A stretch of 64,000 bases of DNA from Membranipora membranacea (lineage: Eukaryota; Bryozoa; Gymnolaemata; Cheilostomatida; Membraniporidae): contig OU612065.1 of the NCBI GenBank assembly GCA_914767715.1, forward strand, positions 1,738,001 to 1,802,000, written 5' to 3'. Below the pieces are notes generated by a model. That model saw only the letters and a program-made list of their open reading frames with translations. It was not told where the DNA came from and searched no databases. The translations under genes and the position numbers were made by a program. This document shows positions 21,341-34,500 of this stretch, in pieces (position 1 is the stretch's first letter; every line of letters starts with the position of its first letter).

Positions 21341-24300
21341 CGTCTTGATTATGGGTAGTAACATTGGTAGATGGTATTGTATAACATTCTGTTGAGTCCA
21401 TTATAACTTCATTATCAGATTCATTACTATCATACACAGCACTACATCTGTTAGCTTCTACCGCAACAAGAGCCTTAAGATGAGGTAATGTGGTCATAGT
21501 AAAGGCCATATTACCCTCCTCAGCAGGCATCCGTACAGCCTCACCAACTAACGGCTTCTGTTCTTTGAACCACCTGCAGAATTGAAAATACCAACAATTG
21601 TTAATAAGGCAACCTCAATATTAAATCCTGCATTGACATTAATGTTTCAGGAACTAAGAAGATGCTATGGTATGGTGGAAAATGTTAACTTTTATTTGCA
21701 AGCACAAAAATGAACTCCAGCTGACAACAATATGCAAAACTAAGGGACTTTTCAACTGCATAAACCTTTTTATGAAGGGAATTAATGGTTGGATTGTCGC
21801 TATTCTGCATAATTCGATAATAGTAAGTTTGAGCTTTTTACACTTCATTTGATAATGTAGAGCATTTTCAATAAACAGATGTACATCGGTACACAAAATT
21901 TACATCTGTTATGGCCACAGATATTTTCTGATGTTTCAAATTATTTTGAAGATATAATGTCTTTGATACAATCGACTGTATTTTGATGTTCGATAGGATG
22001 CCATAGCTATTTCACTAAGCAGCTAGCTGTGATTGAATTTTTAGACGATAACTTACCGCTCATTTTTTATTTGTTCTATTGTGGATCTCTCACTCCCCAA
22101 CTGTTTTAGCATCCCTAAAACAAACAAAGCCAGGACAAAATTATCGCATTTCAACTTACACATGATATCATGGCAATCAGCAATGTTTTCAAAGTTCAAG
22201 AGACCATGTATTAAGAACTACTTACCACTTATGATGGATTTTAGGCTATCTGCCCATTCAACAGGCATAGCATATTCAGCTTTGGCTATATTGTCGTACA
22301 ACTTGATGATAGTGTCCCCATCAAAAGGATAGAAGGTAGTACACATTCTATACCTACAATAAATTAGTGTTATATGTAAGCACATAAACAACTTGATAAA
22401 GAAATGTTGCGGGAAAAATTTTGTTCAGGGGGTTATTTAGTGAGCTGATCTAAGGATTTACAGATATAATTTAGAAGAATGTTTATAAATATATAAATGT
22501 ATGTATCATTTACTGTATTTTTCAGATTGGAATTGAAATTAATCAAATCACTATTACTTATACAAGATGGCAAACGCATAAACATGACAATATTAAATGA
22601 CAATTACAAAAAAGATTGCATACAGTATACATAAATACTCACAGAGTGATGCCACACGACCATATATCGATTTTATATCCTGAGAACGTTTCATCCCCTG
22701 CAGCGATCTCTGGAGATTGAGACATGGGCGTGGCCTGACTAGTAGATACAGTGTCATCTTTGGCAAATCTGTTCAGCTCCTGTGAAAACTCTAATATCAT
22801 CAGAATTCAGGTTTGACGAGGTTCTTCACATCGTTGTTACTATAATTCAAGAGGTTAGAATTCTCCACAATACTTTTACTATGTTTAAGGCTCTCTTATT
22901 TTAGCACATATTCGAAAAGAAATGGGTCGCAGTAAGTTAGGTCATAGGCATGATAAGATAAGTATAGTGGTCACTTACCTCCGACACACCAAAATCAGTT
23001 ATCTTTAAAACCTGATCTATGGTAAGTAAGAGATTAGCAGGTTTGATATCCTTATGTATGATTCCTCGGGAATGAAGGTACTCAATGCCGTGTATCAGTT
23101 GTGTGAAATAGTAGTGGGCTTGCCATTCCGGAAACATTTTTGCCTCTGCCTCATCTAGCATGGCTTGTAGATTACAACAACAATAATCTAACACGATATA
23201 TGTACAGTGATTATTAAGGAATCTAAAAGAATAAATGTTGATTTAAGTCTATATTGAGCTCCAAATATTGGCAATAAAACAAAGATTTGTGAGTTGTGAT
23301 AATCATGAAGTGGCCTCACCATTCCTAGCCACTCAAACAGTATGTAATCTGATAATTGGTCAAACCAAGTAAACAACTTAATGATGGTTCTATGAGTAAG
23401 TAGAATTTCATCCTCACAATAGACAGTTTTCTGAGCTCTGGTTTAGGCCTCAATTCGGAGTTGTCCTCTCTCCAGTTTGGTACTTTTAACCCACGCCGCA
23501 TAGGAAAAACGTGCTGAAAAGAGGGTTATCTTGATAACCGCTTATAAAATGATAAAAATTATTTTTGATTCAAAATCTGCAGCATTGAAAACTAATATGG
23601 ACATAGTTTGAGAAAAAAATTTTAGTATTTGGATAGTCTTTTATAGCATTTTCTGCCTGTTTTGCGGACAAGTTGGCAGAATTTTTCATGAGTTTCGTCA
23701 CTAAAATTAAGATTTATCAACATTCAAGCCTCCAATGATTTGGAAACCCTGTCTCACAGGGTTTTCAATGGTGCAGACTCTGAGTCAAAACTCATTTTTA
23801 TCCTAACATAAGCGGTTTTCAAGATAACCCTCTTTCAGCAGGTTTTTCCTAGGCGACGTGGGTTAAAAGTACCAAACTGGAGAGAGGACAAATCCGAATT
23901 GAAGCATAAATAAGAGCTCAGAAAACTGTCTATGGAGGTTTCCCAATGCTAGTAAGCTGGATACTTCCTGGTCATGGCCAATCAGAACCCTCATAAATTG
24001 CGGTAGCATCTACTGGGTAGTCCTAGGAATGGTCTGGTTATGATTAATTGATATATTTTATAGTTGTGACTCAGTGCAGGGTAGCAAAGGATATTTTTTC
24101 TGTTTTGCCTCATTGAAGAAGTCATCAATGAGACTTATAACATTCTTGTGGCTCAATCTCTTCAAGATCTTTATCTCCCTGTAAGAAACAGTAACCGAAT
24201 AATTACCACCATAATCATTTGTACAAACTCGTGTAAATGCCTAAATGACATCTCAAGCTAGAAGCTTATAGCCAATGCAGTGGTTCATCAATGCGACAAT

Positions 24301-25097
24301 AAAGCATGATGTTCCAAAAAGTGGGGTAGTGTATATTCAACCACATTACACACAGGTTCAGTGCTGCAAATACTTATTCAACATTGGTCATCGGGAGTAA
24401 TCTTTATAAAGAGTATGCAAGAACTCCTGCCAAAACTACATCCTAATCAGGTAATTTTGTTCAATTTATACTCTCAATGCAAGCCAAGTGGCCTGCAGAA
24501 GAACTGTGCCTAACTTACTTCGACGATGCATGATCAACCTTTAAGAACAAGCTTGGCAGAGCTGTTGAGCCAAGCGATCAACTTACAATGACTATGGAGG
24601 GTATCACTGGACTTTTGACACCAACAAAGGCAATACTAATCAAAGGCAAAGGGATGCGCATTGTCATCTATTATTTATAGTCAGTGCAAATATAGTAATA
24701 AAATTATGACCACTGGATTTCACTCTTTTCCAATTTACCTTATGACATTTGCAATGCCATTTGGCATTTTCCTGATGTTCCTCCACTTGACAATCTTGAC
24801 TGCACGTCTGCACAATGACTCCATATCCAAAACCTCTTTCACTTTGCTGTATGATCCTTCACCAAGCAGCTCACCCTTCATATATTGATCCCGTTCACCA
24901 ATAAATGAAGCATGAGGGTTGTTATCCTCATATACTATGTCTGCTGAGTCAATTCGAATTATGCTAGGCAACATGTCATCATCTTCCTCCATAAATTGCC
25001 TCCATGCTTCATCTTCTGCATTATTTGGCTCAGCCAAAAAATCGGGATGTCCATTGCCAGCCATCTCACTGGAATTGGTTGAGATGTCTTCACTCAT
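21341..25097 (-). CDS. STK11: LKB1/STK11 serine-threonine kinase, seven exons, C-terminal exon not found
   Basis: Master upstream kinase of AMPK-family kinases; in other animals it acts with STRAD and MO25 in energy sensing and polarity. Exons: 25097-24739, 24178-24095, 23201-22979, 22779-22643, 22353-22226, 22114-22057, 21573-21341, giving 407 residues plus one base. Landmarks: [10 protein letters not shown] before the kinase domain, [20 protein letters not shown] with the ATP lysine at about 101, [11 protein letters not shown] at about 197-207, TDFGV at about 216-220, [10 protein letters not shown] and FYPFDGD. The third P-loop glycine is Ser (GEGSYSKV). Intron 2 is of the AT-AC class; the rest are GT-AG. 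A strong GTATGT donor ends exon 7; read through, the frame would close 62 nt further on at 21279. Start chosen at the first ATG in frame with the N-terminal exon. Identity is very secure; the C-terminus is open. Confidence 0.95.
23202..24094 (-). other. U12-type AT-AC intron in LKB1
   Basis: On the minus strand the intron opens ATATCCTTT (24094-24086) and ends ...CACTGTAC. The sequence TTCCTTAAT at 23221-23213 matches the U12 branch-site consensus, with its adenosine 12 nt or so before the end. The join AA|A gives [12 protein letters not shown], aligning with the kinase hinge. I found no GT donor that gives a workable join. Human STK11 intron 2 is a known AT-AC intron in the same codon and phase. 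Confidence 0.93.
23419..23933. mobile_element. 515-bp element with about 127-bp terminal inverted repeats
   Basis: The left arm (23419-23545) begins ATAGACAGTTTTCTGAGCTC and the right arm (23808-23933) is its inverted copy with a few mismatches and one divergent patch near the outer end. The interior is AT-rich and non-coding. It looks like a MITE or other non-autonomous DNA transposon and sits wholly within the LKB1 AT-AC intron. No clear target duplication is seen. Confidence 0.8.
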
Positions 25098-25564
25098 CCA
25101 TTGCAAAGAGAATGAGAGAAATTACCCCACAATTGTCATGCTTTATGAGTGATTGTGCAAAATTATCAATATGAGCACATTTCCCTTGGAAAGTGACTTC
25201 TAGTAAAGATACTATTATAGCAGCTATGACTAATTCAGTAATTGTGGTTTGGTTTACATGGAATTCTGAAAAAAAATTTTTTGCCCATAACCGGATGTGG
25301 AACTTTGGTTTTTGAAACCGAGACTCCAAGTACACCTAAAACAATACACCTAGCTGAAATAATTTTTTTTATTTTCTTACTCATCTTTGGAATTTTTTCC
25401 ACATATTCAATTTTAGAATTATGAAGCCAAAAACTGACATATGGACTGTCCTCACTGACAAACATAAGTCATTTTCAATCCTTGCATGAGGAAACCACAG
25501 GGTGACCAAGCAACACCATGTCTATCACAGTGTCTCAGTTGGAAGTTGGGATCAGGGGACTTCG
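25098..25564. promoter_or_regulatory. Head-to-head spacer between LKB1 and PRIP, likely bidirectional promoter
   Basis: Only 467 bp separate the two divergent start codons, so both 5' leaders and promoters must fit here unless there are undetected upstream exons. No TATA box is obvious. ACCGGATGT at 25290-25298 resembles an ETS site. Function is inferred from layout. Confidence 0.5.
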
Positions 25565-28500
25565 ATGATGGCTGAACGTACTTCTGCGGCCCAATCAACT
25601 ATATCTGATAGCAGCTCCAGCAGTGGGAACCAAGATGAAGATTCTACCAGGGTTTTAGAGAGTCTTTCTAGTCAAGACTCAAATGGAACTTGCACAGAGG
25701 GTCATGATGAGGATACTCCATTGGTCCTGGGTGCTGATGATGATGACTCTAATAAAAATGATAAAGTAAAAGATCAAGTTGATAATAATAATGGACACAA
25801 TAATACTGGTAGTACTAGTGGTGGTTCTGGCTTTGCTGGGAAACCCAGAAGAGCAAGTATCCTGAAATCAGGAAAACCTAAGGTAAAGAAGTCAGTCAGT
25901 TTCTGTTCTATGCCTGAGGATAGAAGAGTTTCTAATGGTAAGTTCACATGTTTTAATAATAATGTTAAATGTAAATGACATGTTACTCATTCACTGTGAC
26001 TGTTGTATGTGTGATATGTTAGCCTCTGTCATGTATGTATGATATCAAATATGATTGCTTGTGGGCCTATCATCCTATGAGTTGCATGTTTAGCTATGAT
26101 CATGAAATCCTATGCGATGAACTCACTGTGAATTTATGTATCTTCACGGTGTGTGTGCCGTGTGTAGATGGGAGGCTCATGCCTGCTGTAGGTAGTGTAG
26201 TTTGGCCAGGATGAGGAATCAAGCAAAGCCCAACATAAGTGTCATCGACGTCATGACTCTCTCAACAACTCTCAAGGCCCAGGCCAGGGATGCAAGTGAG
26301 CGCATACCTACTAAGTTGCATATATACTGTTATTAGGTAACTACTTCTCTTTTTCACTAAACAGGCCTTAGCAAAACCAGTCATGTGGAAATTTTAAACA
26401 TAAGCTATGCAGGAAATTAGGTTAAGGCCTAGGTCTGAAATACAGAATTTAGGTAACTTCTTTGAGTACGCCTAGTGTTCAACAAAGATAGCTGTTGACT
26501 TCTTCAGTGAACAGACGTCTTATGCCGTAGCACTTTCATTCAAGCTGTGAAATTGAAATTTGTATTTTCAATACTGATACCATTAGCTGTTGCGTCTCTC
26601 GTTTCTCATTTCTCACTGGATGAAGCACCCTCTGTCTACTGTTGGATTTAATTTATTTGTTAATCTGTGGTAAAAATGTGCAGGTATGAGATAAAACTTG
26701 TATGCATAATCTATTTATTAGATTCAGTATGTTCATAAAAGTAAATTTGCAACAACTGAACTGAAACACTCCAGGGTACACTTTGCTTTCGTTGGTTTTG
26801 TTTCAATGAGCCAAACTGATACCAATGCAATTTGATTGATTTGCAAACTAAAGCTTTCCGTACATAGTTAGAAAGATTTTAGTCATATAATCCCTCAGTA
26901 TTCCACCAAATCTCCCACTGAATAGATGAGTTTACTTACAAGATGTCAGGCTGTGTCATCTTTGTCGAAACTGGCACATGATGTTTGCTGTCGAGTGGGA
27001 TCAGGCTTCCTTGTATGGCCACAGGGTTTTAACAATGAGAAAGGGAGACTATCACTATCACATTATTTTAAAATCTCTATGGTATCCCCTAGGAAACCCT
27101 TCTCAGTAACCAGAATGCTTCCAAATCAAGAGTAAATAAAATAAGAACCGGGTATCTGGTACTTGCACGGTGTTACCTCTATATAAACACAAAATCTGAC
27201 TGGTCACCCGGCTTTTTCAGCTTTGAAATAAAATAAACTGATTTGTAGCCCTGTTGTGGTCCCGGATTAGTTTGTCCTGTATACAGGGTTCCAAAGGTCA
27301 CGTAGTGAAGTTCTTTCATGTAACCGTGAGGGTACCTACATTGTTGGATTGTAGTTCTAGCTTTTCAACTAACCTTGATACTTTTTTAGGGTGAATCATA
27401 GTGTAAATTGGCAATTTTACTACTATAAACTAATACAATGTTGTAAGTTAGTCTCATTATTGTATAAGCATGTTTCGCTGTTGTGGTTGCATACTACCTT
27501 AGACTTGAGCAGAAATATTTGGGATATTTATTTCACAGCTAAAGATTGCCTGGCACTAATGCAAGAGGGAACTGAATTGACAAAACTTAAGCCGAATGGA
27601 CGCCTATATAGACGTTACTACTGGCTTGATAACGATTTGTCTGAAATAAGATGGATGCCTACATCAAAATCCTACAACAAAGCTAAAAGTAAGTAACAAT
27701 AAGCAAGGCTTTAATGGATTTGAGGCTGAGTTAACTCATTTGCTGAAGTTGCTGGCATACCGGGGGGGGGGGGGGGGGGGGGGTTGGATCTATGTTCTGG
27801 AATAATGATCACACCACTACCTGTGAGATGTAAGTAGTGCAATGTCAAAAGAGAGCTTACTAAATGCCCTACTAGGATATCCACCCAGATTGATTCACAG
27901 CGACCACTCCGATCAGGCTTTACAGTATTTGATCAGTGTTTGCTCATAATTATTGTTATGCCTATGGTGGGAATGAAACACAGGAAACCGATCAGACTAG
28001 TTTTGTTTTCAGAAGAAACCATGGGATGTATCAATCTTACCGTTTGGTGTCATGTTATATTTGGCACAGATCACGATTTCTACTTGATTTTAGTAGGCAT
28101 CACTAGATGAACTAAAAAGTTGACTGCTTGATTTTGCAGTAAATCATTTTCACAAATCTTTATTAATTCTGACCTTTTGCACTACAAAAGAGTGACTGGC
28201 TAATTGATGGAGTGTTTCCTTGTTGTGCAATTATACAGTCTGAGATAATTGTAGATTTGCATGGTGAATAAATATCCATGATAATATGGCAATCATTGAA
28301 CCACCTTGTGATTAACCACAGGATGTGGGCAAGTAATCTGGTGTGAGTATGGAGTCATCAGGGTCGTGGACCTTCTCAACTACAGCAATAGCCTTCAATA
28401 TGGTAGTTTTTTCCCTTCAATTTAATAAGTTGTGTGATGTAGTGTTAGAGTTATGTGATGTAGTATTTGTTATTTGTAGTATTAGTAGATCAGATAAAGG

Positions 28501-31500
28501 AAGTACAGAGTGGTAAGACCTCCGATGTACTCAGGAATAAGGATATAGAGAATATGTATCAGGAGGAGTACATGCTCACTATACTATATGGTAGTAACTA
28601 CACACCCCTCGACCTAGTCGCTAAGTCTCCGGACGAGGCTAATATATGGATAGCCGGCCTCACACATCTCATCTCTAAGCGGGATCATATTCTGAACGGA
28701 CGTAAGTAGAGCAAAAACGATAAACTAATCAGCTATGCATTTGTGGGTAGCTAAGATTGGTCCACTTTGCTGACACTCATTCCCGTTCAATGTTGATAGT
28801 AAAAGGGAAAGTAGTTGTGATATTTTCAGTGATAGTGGGGTCCTTCTTTGCAGATCTTAGAGAGTAAGGCAGTCTATCATTAAGTACTGAATACCACCAA
28901 TACATTGTAACTACACTATAATATGTAACTGACCTTGAGCTTGTTAATTAGGGTTGATACCAAAGAGAGCTGGATAATCAGACAATAGATCTAGGTGTTT
29001 CATAGTTCATAGATTAGGCCTACAAATAATTCTAGATGCATTCTTCCCAAAACATTGAAGAGTTGAACATCGTAAGACATGCTAACTGTATTTTTTCAGT
29101 CAAAATAGAATCGATCGGCGTCAGCGCCGGTGGTATTCCTATTAAGCTTATTGATGAGTGTGGAGGCTTCTACTGTGTAAATCTGCTATTTTTCAGATGC
29201 GAATGGAGATGAGAGTCCAGAGTGGAGAGCGTCTATGAGAGATAGATATCCTTTTTAAATTATCCTCTTCAGAATTTCTCTGTTTTTGTGATTCTGACCT
29301 GTTCTGGTTTATGTTCACAGCTTGCGTTAGCTGATAGGTTTTTTTCATAATTAACACTCTATTTTATCATCATAATAATATGGTGATGTTATCACAGAGT
29401 AAGGATACATCCTTACTCTGCCATGTTATTGAACATGAGCAGCAGTAAAGCTTGGTCAGGAACGGGCTGCTGTTAATATCATCTACCCTAATTACAGCTG
29501 TGCTCAATCGGCGCTCAATCGGCGCTTTGTGCTGTTTAATAATTGCAATGTTCATTCAATCAAAATTTACATCTCTGGTCCTGGTCTTGTGTGATTGGAG
29601 AGCCCATCTCATGCAAATCAATGGTCGATCCTCTATCCCTCTCACATTGCAATAAAATATCTTAGAAGTGGGCAAAGCTTCACCATTCTTCTGAGTGAGT
29701 GCGAACTAAAGAGAAGGATTATCACCGATCCAAAGTTGATGCATCGCCCAGGCGACTTTGCAACCGTTCTCAGATCCAATAACATACAAAGTAACATGTG
29801 CTGAGTCAGGGAAGTAGCAAAACCTTACAAGCTCTCTATTGCGGTGGTTTCACTGGTTCCATCTATTATAAAATTTTGTTTCCTGAATGTGTTATATTAA
29901 TTATTCACCATAACATAATAGAAGTAAGGTCACATTTGAGTGATTTATCATATCAAGGCTTTGACCGTTCTTCAATCAGATTCCCAATCAAAATTGACAT
30001 TTAATGAGGACATTTATTTTTACACTCCTGCTACAGTGAGCGTTATCCAAGTGCATCATGCTTGAGGATAAGACACCCCCCCCCCAGGAAGCTTTTATAT
30101 AACCGAAGCGGTTTGATCATTTTTATCCAGCCTTTATTCAGTTTTTCCCTTGACTGTTATGTAACACATGGTTGTCTGAGACTTATGCAGCTGAAGCTGG
30201 GACTACAGATGATTTGATGCCTGAGTGTGATGTCATCAATCTAATACTGAGGATTAATCCCGCTGTCGATACTCTGTATATCAACCTTAAACTCAAGGTC
30301 AGTCAGAGTTCACAGCTGGTGTGGCTTGAGATCTACTGGTAATATAGCTATGTTTGTAAGTTGACTATAGCTGACTAGGAGTCCCGTTATGTTCCTGTTA
30401 TGGTGATATAAAACGGGGCTGATGTTGAGTTGGATGAGCAAAGCAGCTGTCTCTGATTAGGGCAGTATGTAACCAAGTAACGGGGGATCTGGTATGGCTG
30501 AAAATTGTTTAATCATGAATCTGTATGTTGCATTCCTCGTGTAGTTATATAGAGATGTCACATAGGGATTGTTTGCTGCTGCATACAAGACTGATGCTTG
30601 CAGCAGAAAACACACCTGGTAAATTCTCAACTGTATCAAAGAAACCAGGACTTAGAACTACTTGTGCAAATGTCAAGTTGTGATGGTTGGTTGGATTTTA
30701 GATTTGGTTGGTTAGACTCAATAAAAGTGATGAGGTTATTATGATTTTGTGAATATGGTTTTTGTTATTAATATTCCATTATGATTGATTGGTATCCGAC
30801 CTCCCCAGTCATAGATGACAGTAGTTACACCAACACTCCTCCATGTGGTCGTGTTTCTGACAGCTCAGTGTGGTTGCCGCACTAACAGTCCCAATATTTA
30901 TAATCTTTGACAGTCCCTTGCAGAGGTGTTGCAAGTCATTGTACTTTGACCACCTTTAAACTTGTGATGGATTACCCGCATAAATTGCGTCTGCATAGTC
31001 TGGCTGTAACATCGCTGTGTTGACAGTGTTACCTACAAATATACTGATATACTTTGTTGTCGATTATGACAAATGTCTCAGCCTGTCTTTGGTTTGGAAT
31101 ATCTCAAATTTTAGTTGAGAATAATGAAGTCAAATTGAATTATTCTCTCTATCTTTGCTACATTTATCCTTCTGACCGCCAATCTACCCCAACCATACAT
31201 CTTACTCATTTATAAATCATTTATTTGTGTGCACATCATCATTGTGAGTGATGCAGCAGACTGTAGTTGTATTATTGTATAGTAGTATTGTATTATTGTA
31301 TTGTATGCGTTTTAGGAGCTGTACAGTGCAGGTAATGAGAGAGTAAATAGTAAAGGTGTACTAAACTGTGATGAGTTTATATGTCTATATAAAGATGTAG
31401 CCAGTAGACAGGAGATCTACTTTCTAATGACAAAGTGAGTATCTGCTAACAAACTAAGCACTTACCCTTATACTTACCCTTATACTTACCCCAGTACTGC

Positions 31501-34500
31501 AGCTCAACATTTGTCTCACCATAAAATATATTTGGTAAATAGCTGATGAAAATATTACTAACTATTCTATCTGTATTACACTACTGCAGTATATACAGTA
31601 TTCTCTGCATGTGGTATTAAATACATTGTGTATACTGATGATATTATGGGTGTTGGGAAATTCTTATGTGTGGGGATATAAATAACTATGTGTGAGGGAC
31701 GGTCATATTTCGTGTTAGCAAGGTCCCATTCCGCTGTCTCCCGCCACTTTATCCAGGCTAGTCAAACACCATAAATAACTTCATGAAAAATATGAATGTA
31801 AATTTGTGCTATAATGTCAGAGCTGGTTGTGTTTTAGATACGGAAATTCTCATGAATATATGAATGCAGAGGAGTTGATGTTATTTTTGGAGACAGAACA
31901 GGGGGTAAGTGTATAATGATTGGACTAAACAGCTTGTTTATCTAAGTAGTGTTGTAGTCTAAACAGTAACAGCCCTACCCAATGCTTAGGGATATGATAA
32001 TGTAGTTATTGTAACAAGTGTGTATCTTGTAAGGCAAACATCTCCTCTACTGGTGACCTACTATTTACAAGCCTACAGAAAAGACTCTATGTAAGACAGC
32101 TTGGCGGTGCCCCCCTCCCCTCTTCAAGACTTAATGAAAAGTTTTTAGAATAGGGTCTAGTCAATTTGGAAATTTTGTGTCTTTTTGTTTACTGACAACT
32201 TTTTTCAGCCAACTGTTCCATGCGGATGTCCTAAACATCCCTACAGATGACTAATGAATAAATCCTATCCAAATGCCTGCCGATATTGCTAATGAAATAT
32301 GTGGTCTAGGTGAAGCTAATTACAGACTATCAATTTATGATAGTATGGAGCAAACAGTACTCATTACGGCTCTATAGTTGTAATCTTATTGTAGCAGCTT
32401 AGTTTCTCTCATAATCAGTGCTTTTATTTAAGCTGATTAGTTTTCTCACCTTTTCTGACGATGATAGAACTGCTCTGATGATAAACTGCTCTGATGATAG
32501 AACTGCTCTGATGATAGAGCTGCTCTGATGATAGTTTCTTTGTTGGCAAATAAAACTGACTGTTGATATCTGTATTGATCAAGATCTCTGTATTCTCCAA
32601 TTCTGCTCCTGTTCATAAAACACAATATCACAGTTGTTCCCCACCAGAATGTGTCTCAGGAACAATTAATGGATAGTCAACAAGCCTATTTTGTATGAGA
32701 CCTAATGATGGCCCAAATACCTGGGGGCTGACTGGTCTGGTCAGGGTGACTGCTGATCAATTCCGAATTTTATGAAGATTGACAAGAGTAAGGCAGTTTG
32801 TGGTAACGTGTTGAGTGACAAAGAGCATTAAGATATTTGCTATACCCAGCAGGTAATATGTTGAGGGACTAAAAATTATAATGATACTATTTCAAAATGC
32901 AACCCCTGCTCTGCTACTAAAATCTTACTGGAAGAACACAAAATTTTCTCAATAAGAGGTTTTACTCCAGAAAACCACTTATGTAATCTCCGTTATTATC
33001 AATTACGTTTCTCATCGTACTGGTGATTTCTGGTGATTTTATATTTTCAGAAACAGGATGTGTCTAAGCGGTACTGTGAGGAGCTTATAAGTAGATATGA
33101 ACCCTCAAGGGAAGGCAAAGCCAAACTGATGTTGGGCATCGACGGTATGGACCATATGTCTTTTCTTGGCTGTTTATCATCATTGGACTGACTGCATGAC
33201 ATAAATCGCTTTCAATGTTTTCTCCTACAATTCTATTTTGTGGACTTACAACAGCCAGCCTTCATAATTATGAGTTTATCATCAATCACTCATCAATCAG
33301 TATTGGGTGATCGTCAATCACACAACCGACAATCTCTCAACTGTCCAAACGTAATATCTCCCATTGCTCAGAAGCCAGACAAATATGGCAGTATGGGGGT
33401 CGCCTCCCATTTTCTGTTGTAAACTTTCTGTAGTTAACTTTCTGGCGTGTCTCAAATAGGATAATATGAGTGCTTGACCTGGTCAAACTTGTAGTCCAAA
33501 TAATCAGTGAGTGATAATGGCCGTAAACACCCGTCGCTTTATAGTCTTGCGGCTCACTCTGACAGTTTTATGGCCCCTACTAACTGGCACTTCAGCAGTT
33601 AATAGTCAGCTTCATATTCAGTCTGCTGCTGCTGCAATGTAATAAAAACTTGGCCTACAAATAGCATAAGTTCTAACAGTCAATGAAACAATCTGCCATA
33701 AACACCAGCCTTCAACTAAGTTCTTGTTTTTCAAGTGTTCTCCCTGATTACCTGTCACTGTAATCTTGTATCACTTATCCTAGGCCTTAACTTATGTTTG
33801 ATAGAAGAAAGCACTGATATTTGCTAGGCAACTTGCAATACCACCCTGCCCCACGCACACATGGAATTTAGCATTTGCTAATAATGTGATAACTACAGCA
33901 GTTACCAAAAGCCTACCACCTGATACTTGTACTTTACATGTTACAGGTCTGCTGGCGTACTTACTGAGTAATGAATGTGATATATTCAACCCTTCATTGG
34001 CCGGAATAACTCATGATATGACTCAGTCCTTATCACATTATTTTATAAATGCATCACATAAAACGTAAGTGAACTGTATACCATATATAACTGGTTAGAT
34101 GTAGCCATTGTTTATGCTGGCAGATCTTGTTATTGTTATTTACACCCACTCCAAATCCATTATAACCTGTAATTACAGGAATGCTGCTGGATATTGCCAT
34201 GGTGTAAGCACTGTGGAGCCTGCTGTACCCACACTACCGTCACTCTGAAATAAGAGTTCCTAAATATAGGTTTTCTTCTACTTCATCAAAGCTGTTGTAG
34301 CACCAAGCAGCCATTTTTGTTCATCTCGATCATTGAGCCATTGACTACTGATCAGTTTGATTACAGCCTTATGTAAGGTGACCAAGAGTATATATTTATG
34401 ATTATTGCTATAGCTAGCTGAACAGGGGTGCGCTAAGCTGAATTTCATGTGTATCAATAACCCAATATGTTTCATGTCCTGTAAAGACAGCTGGATAGCT

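Noticed and set aside
23211-23232. A GT-AG reading of LKB1 intron 2 using the TTTTAG near 23224
   Set aside because: It would put the branch-like TTCCTTAAT into the protein and leaves no matching GT donor on the upstream exon.
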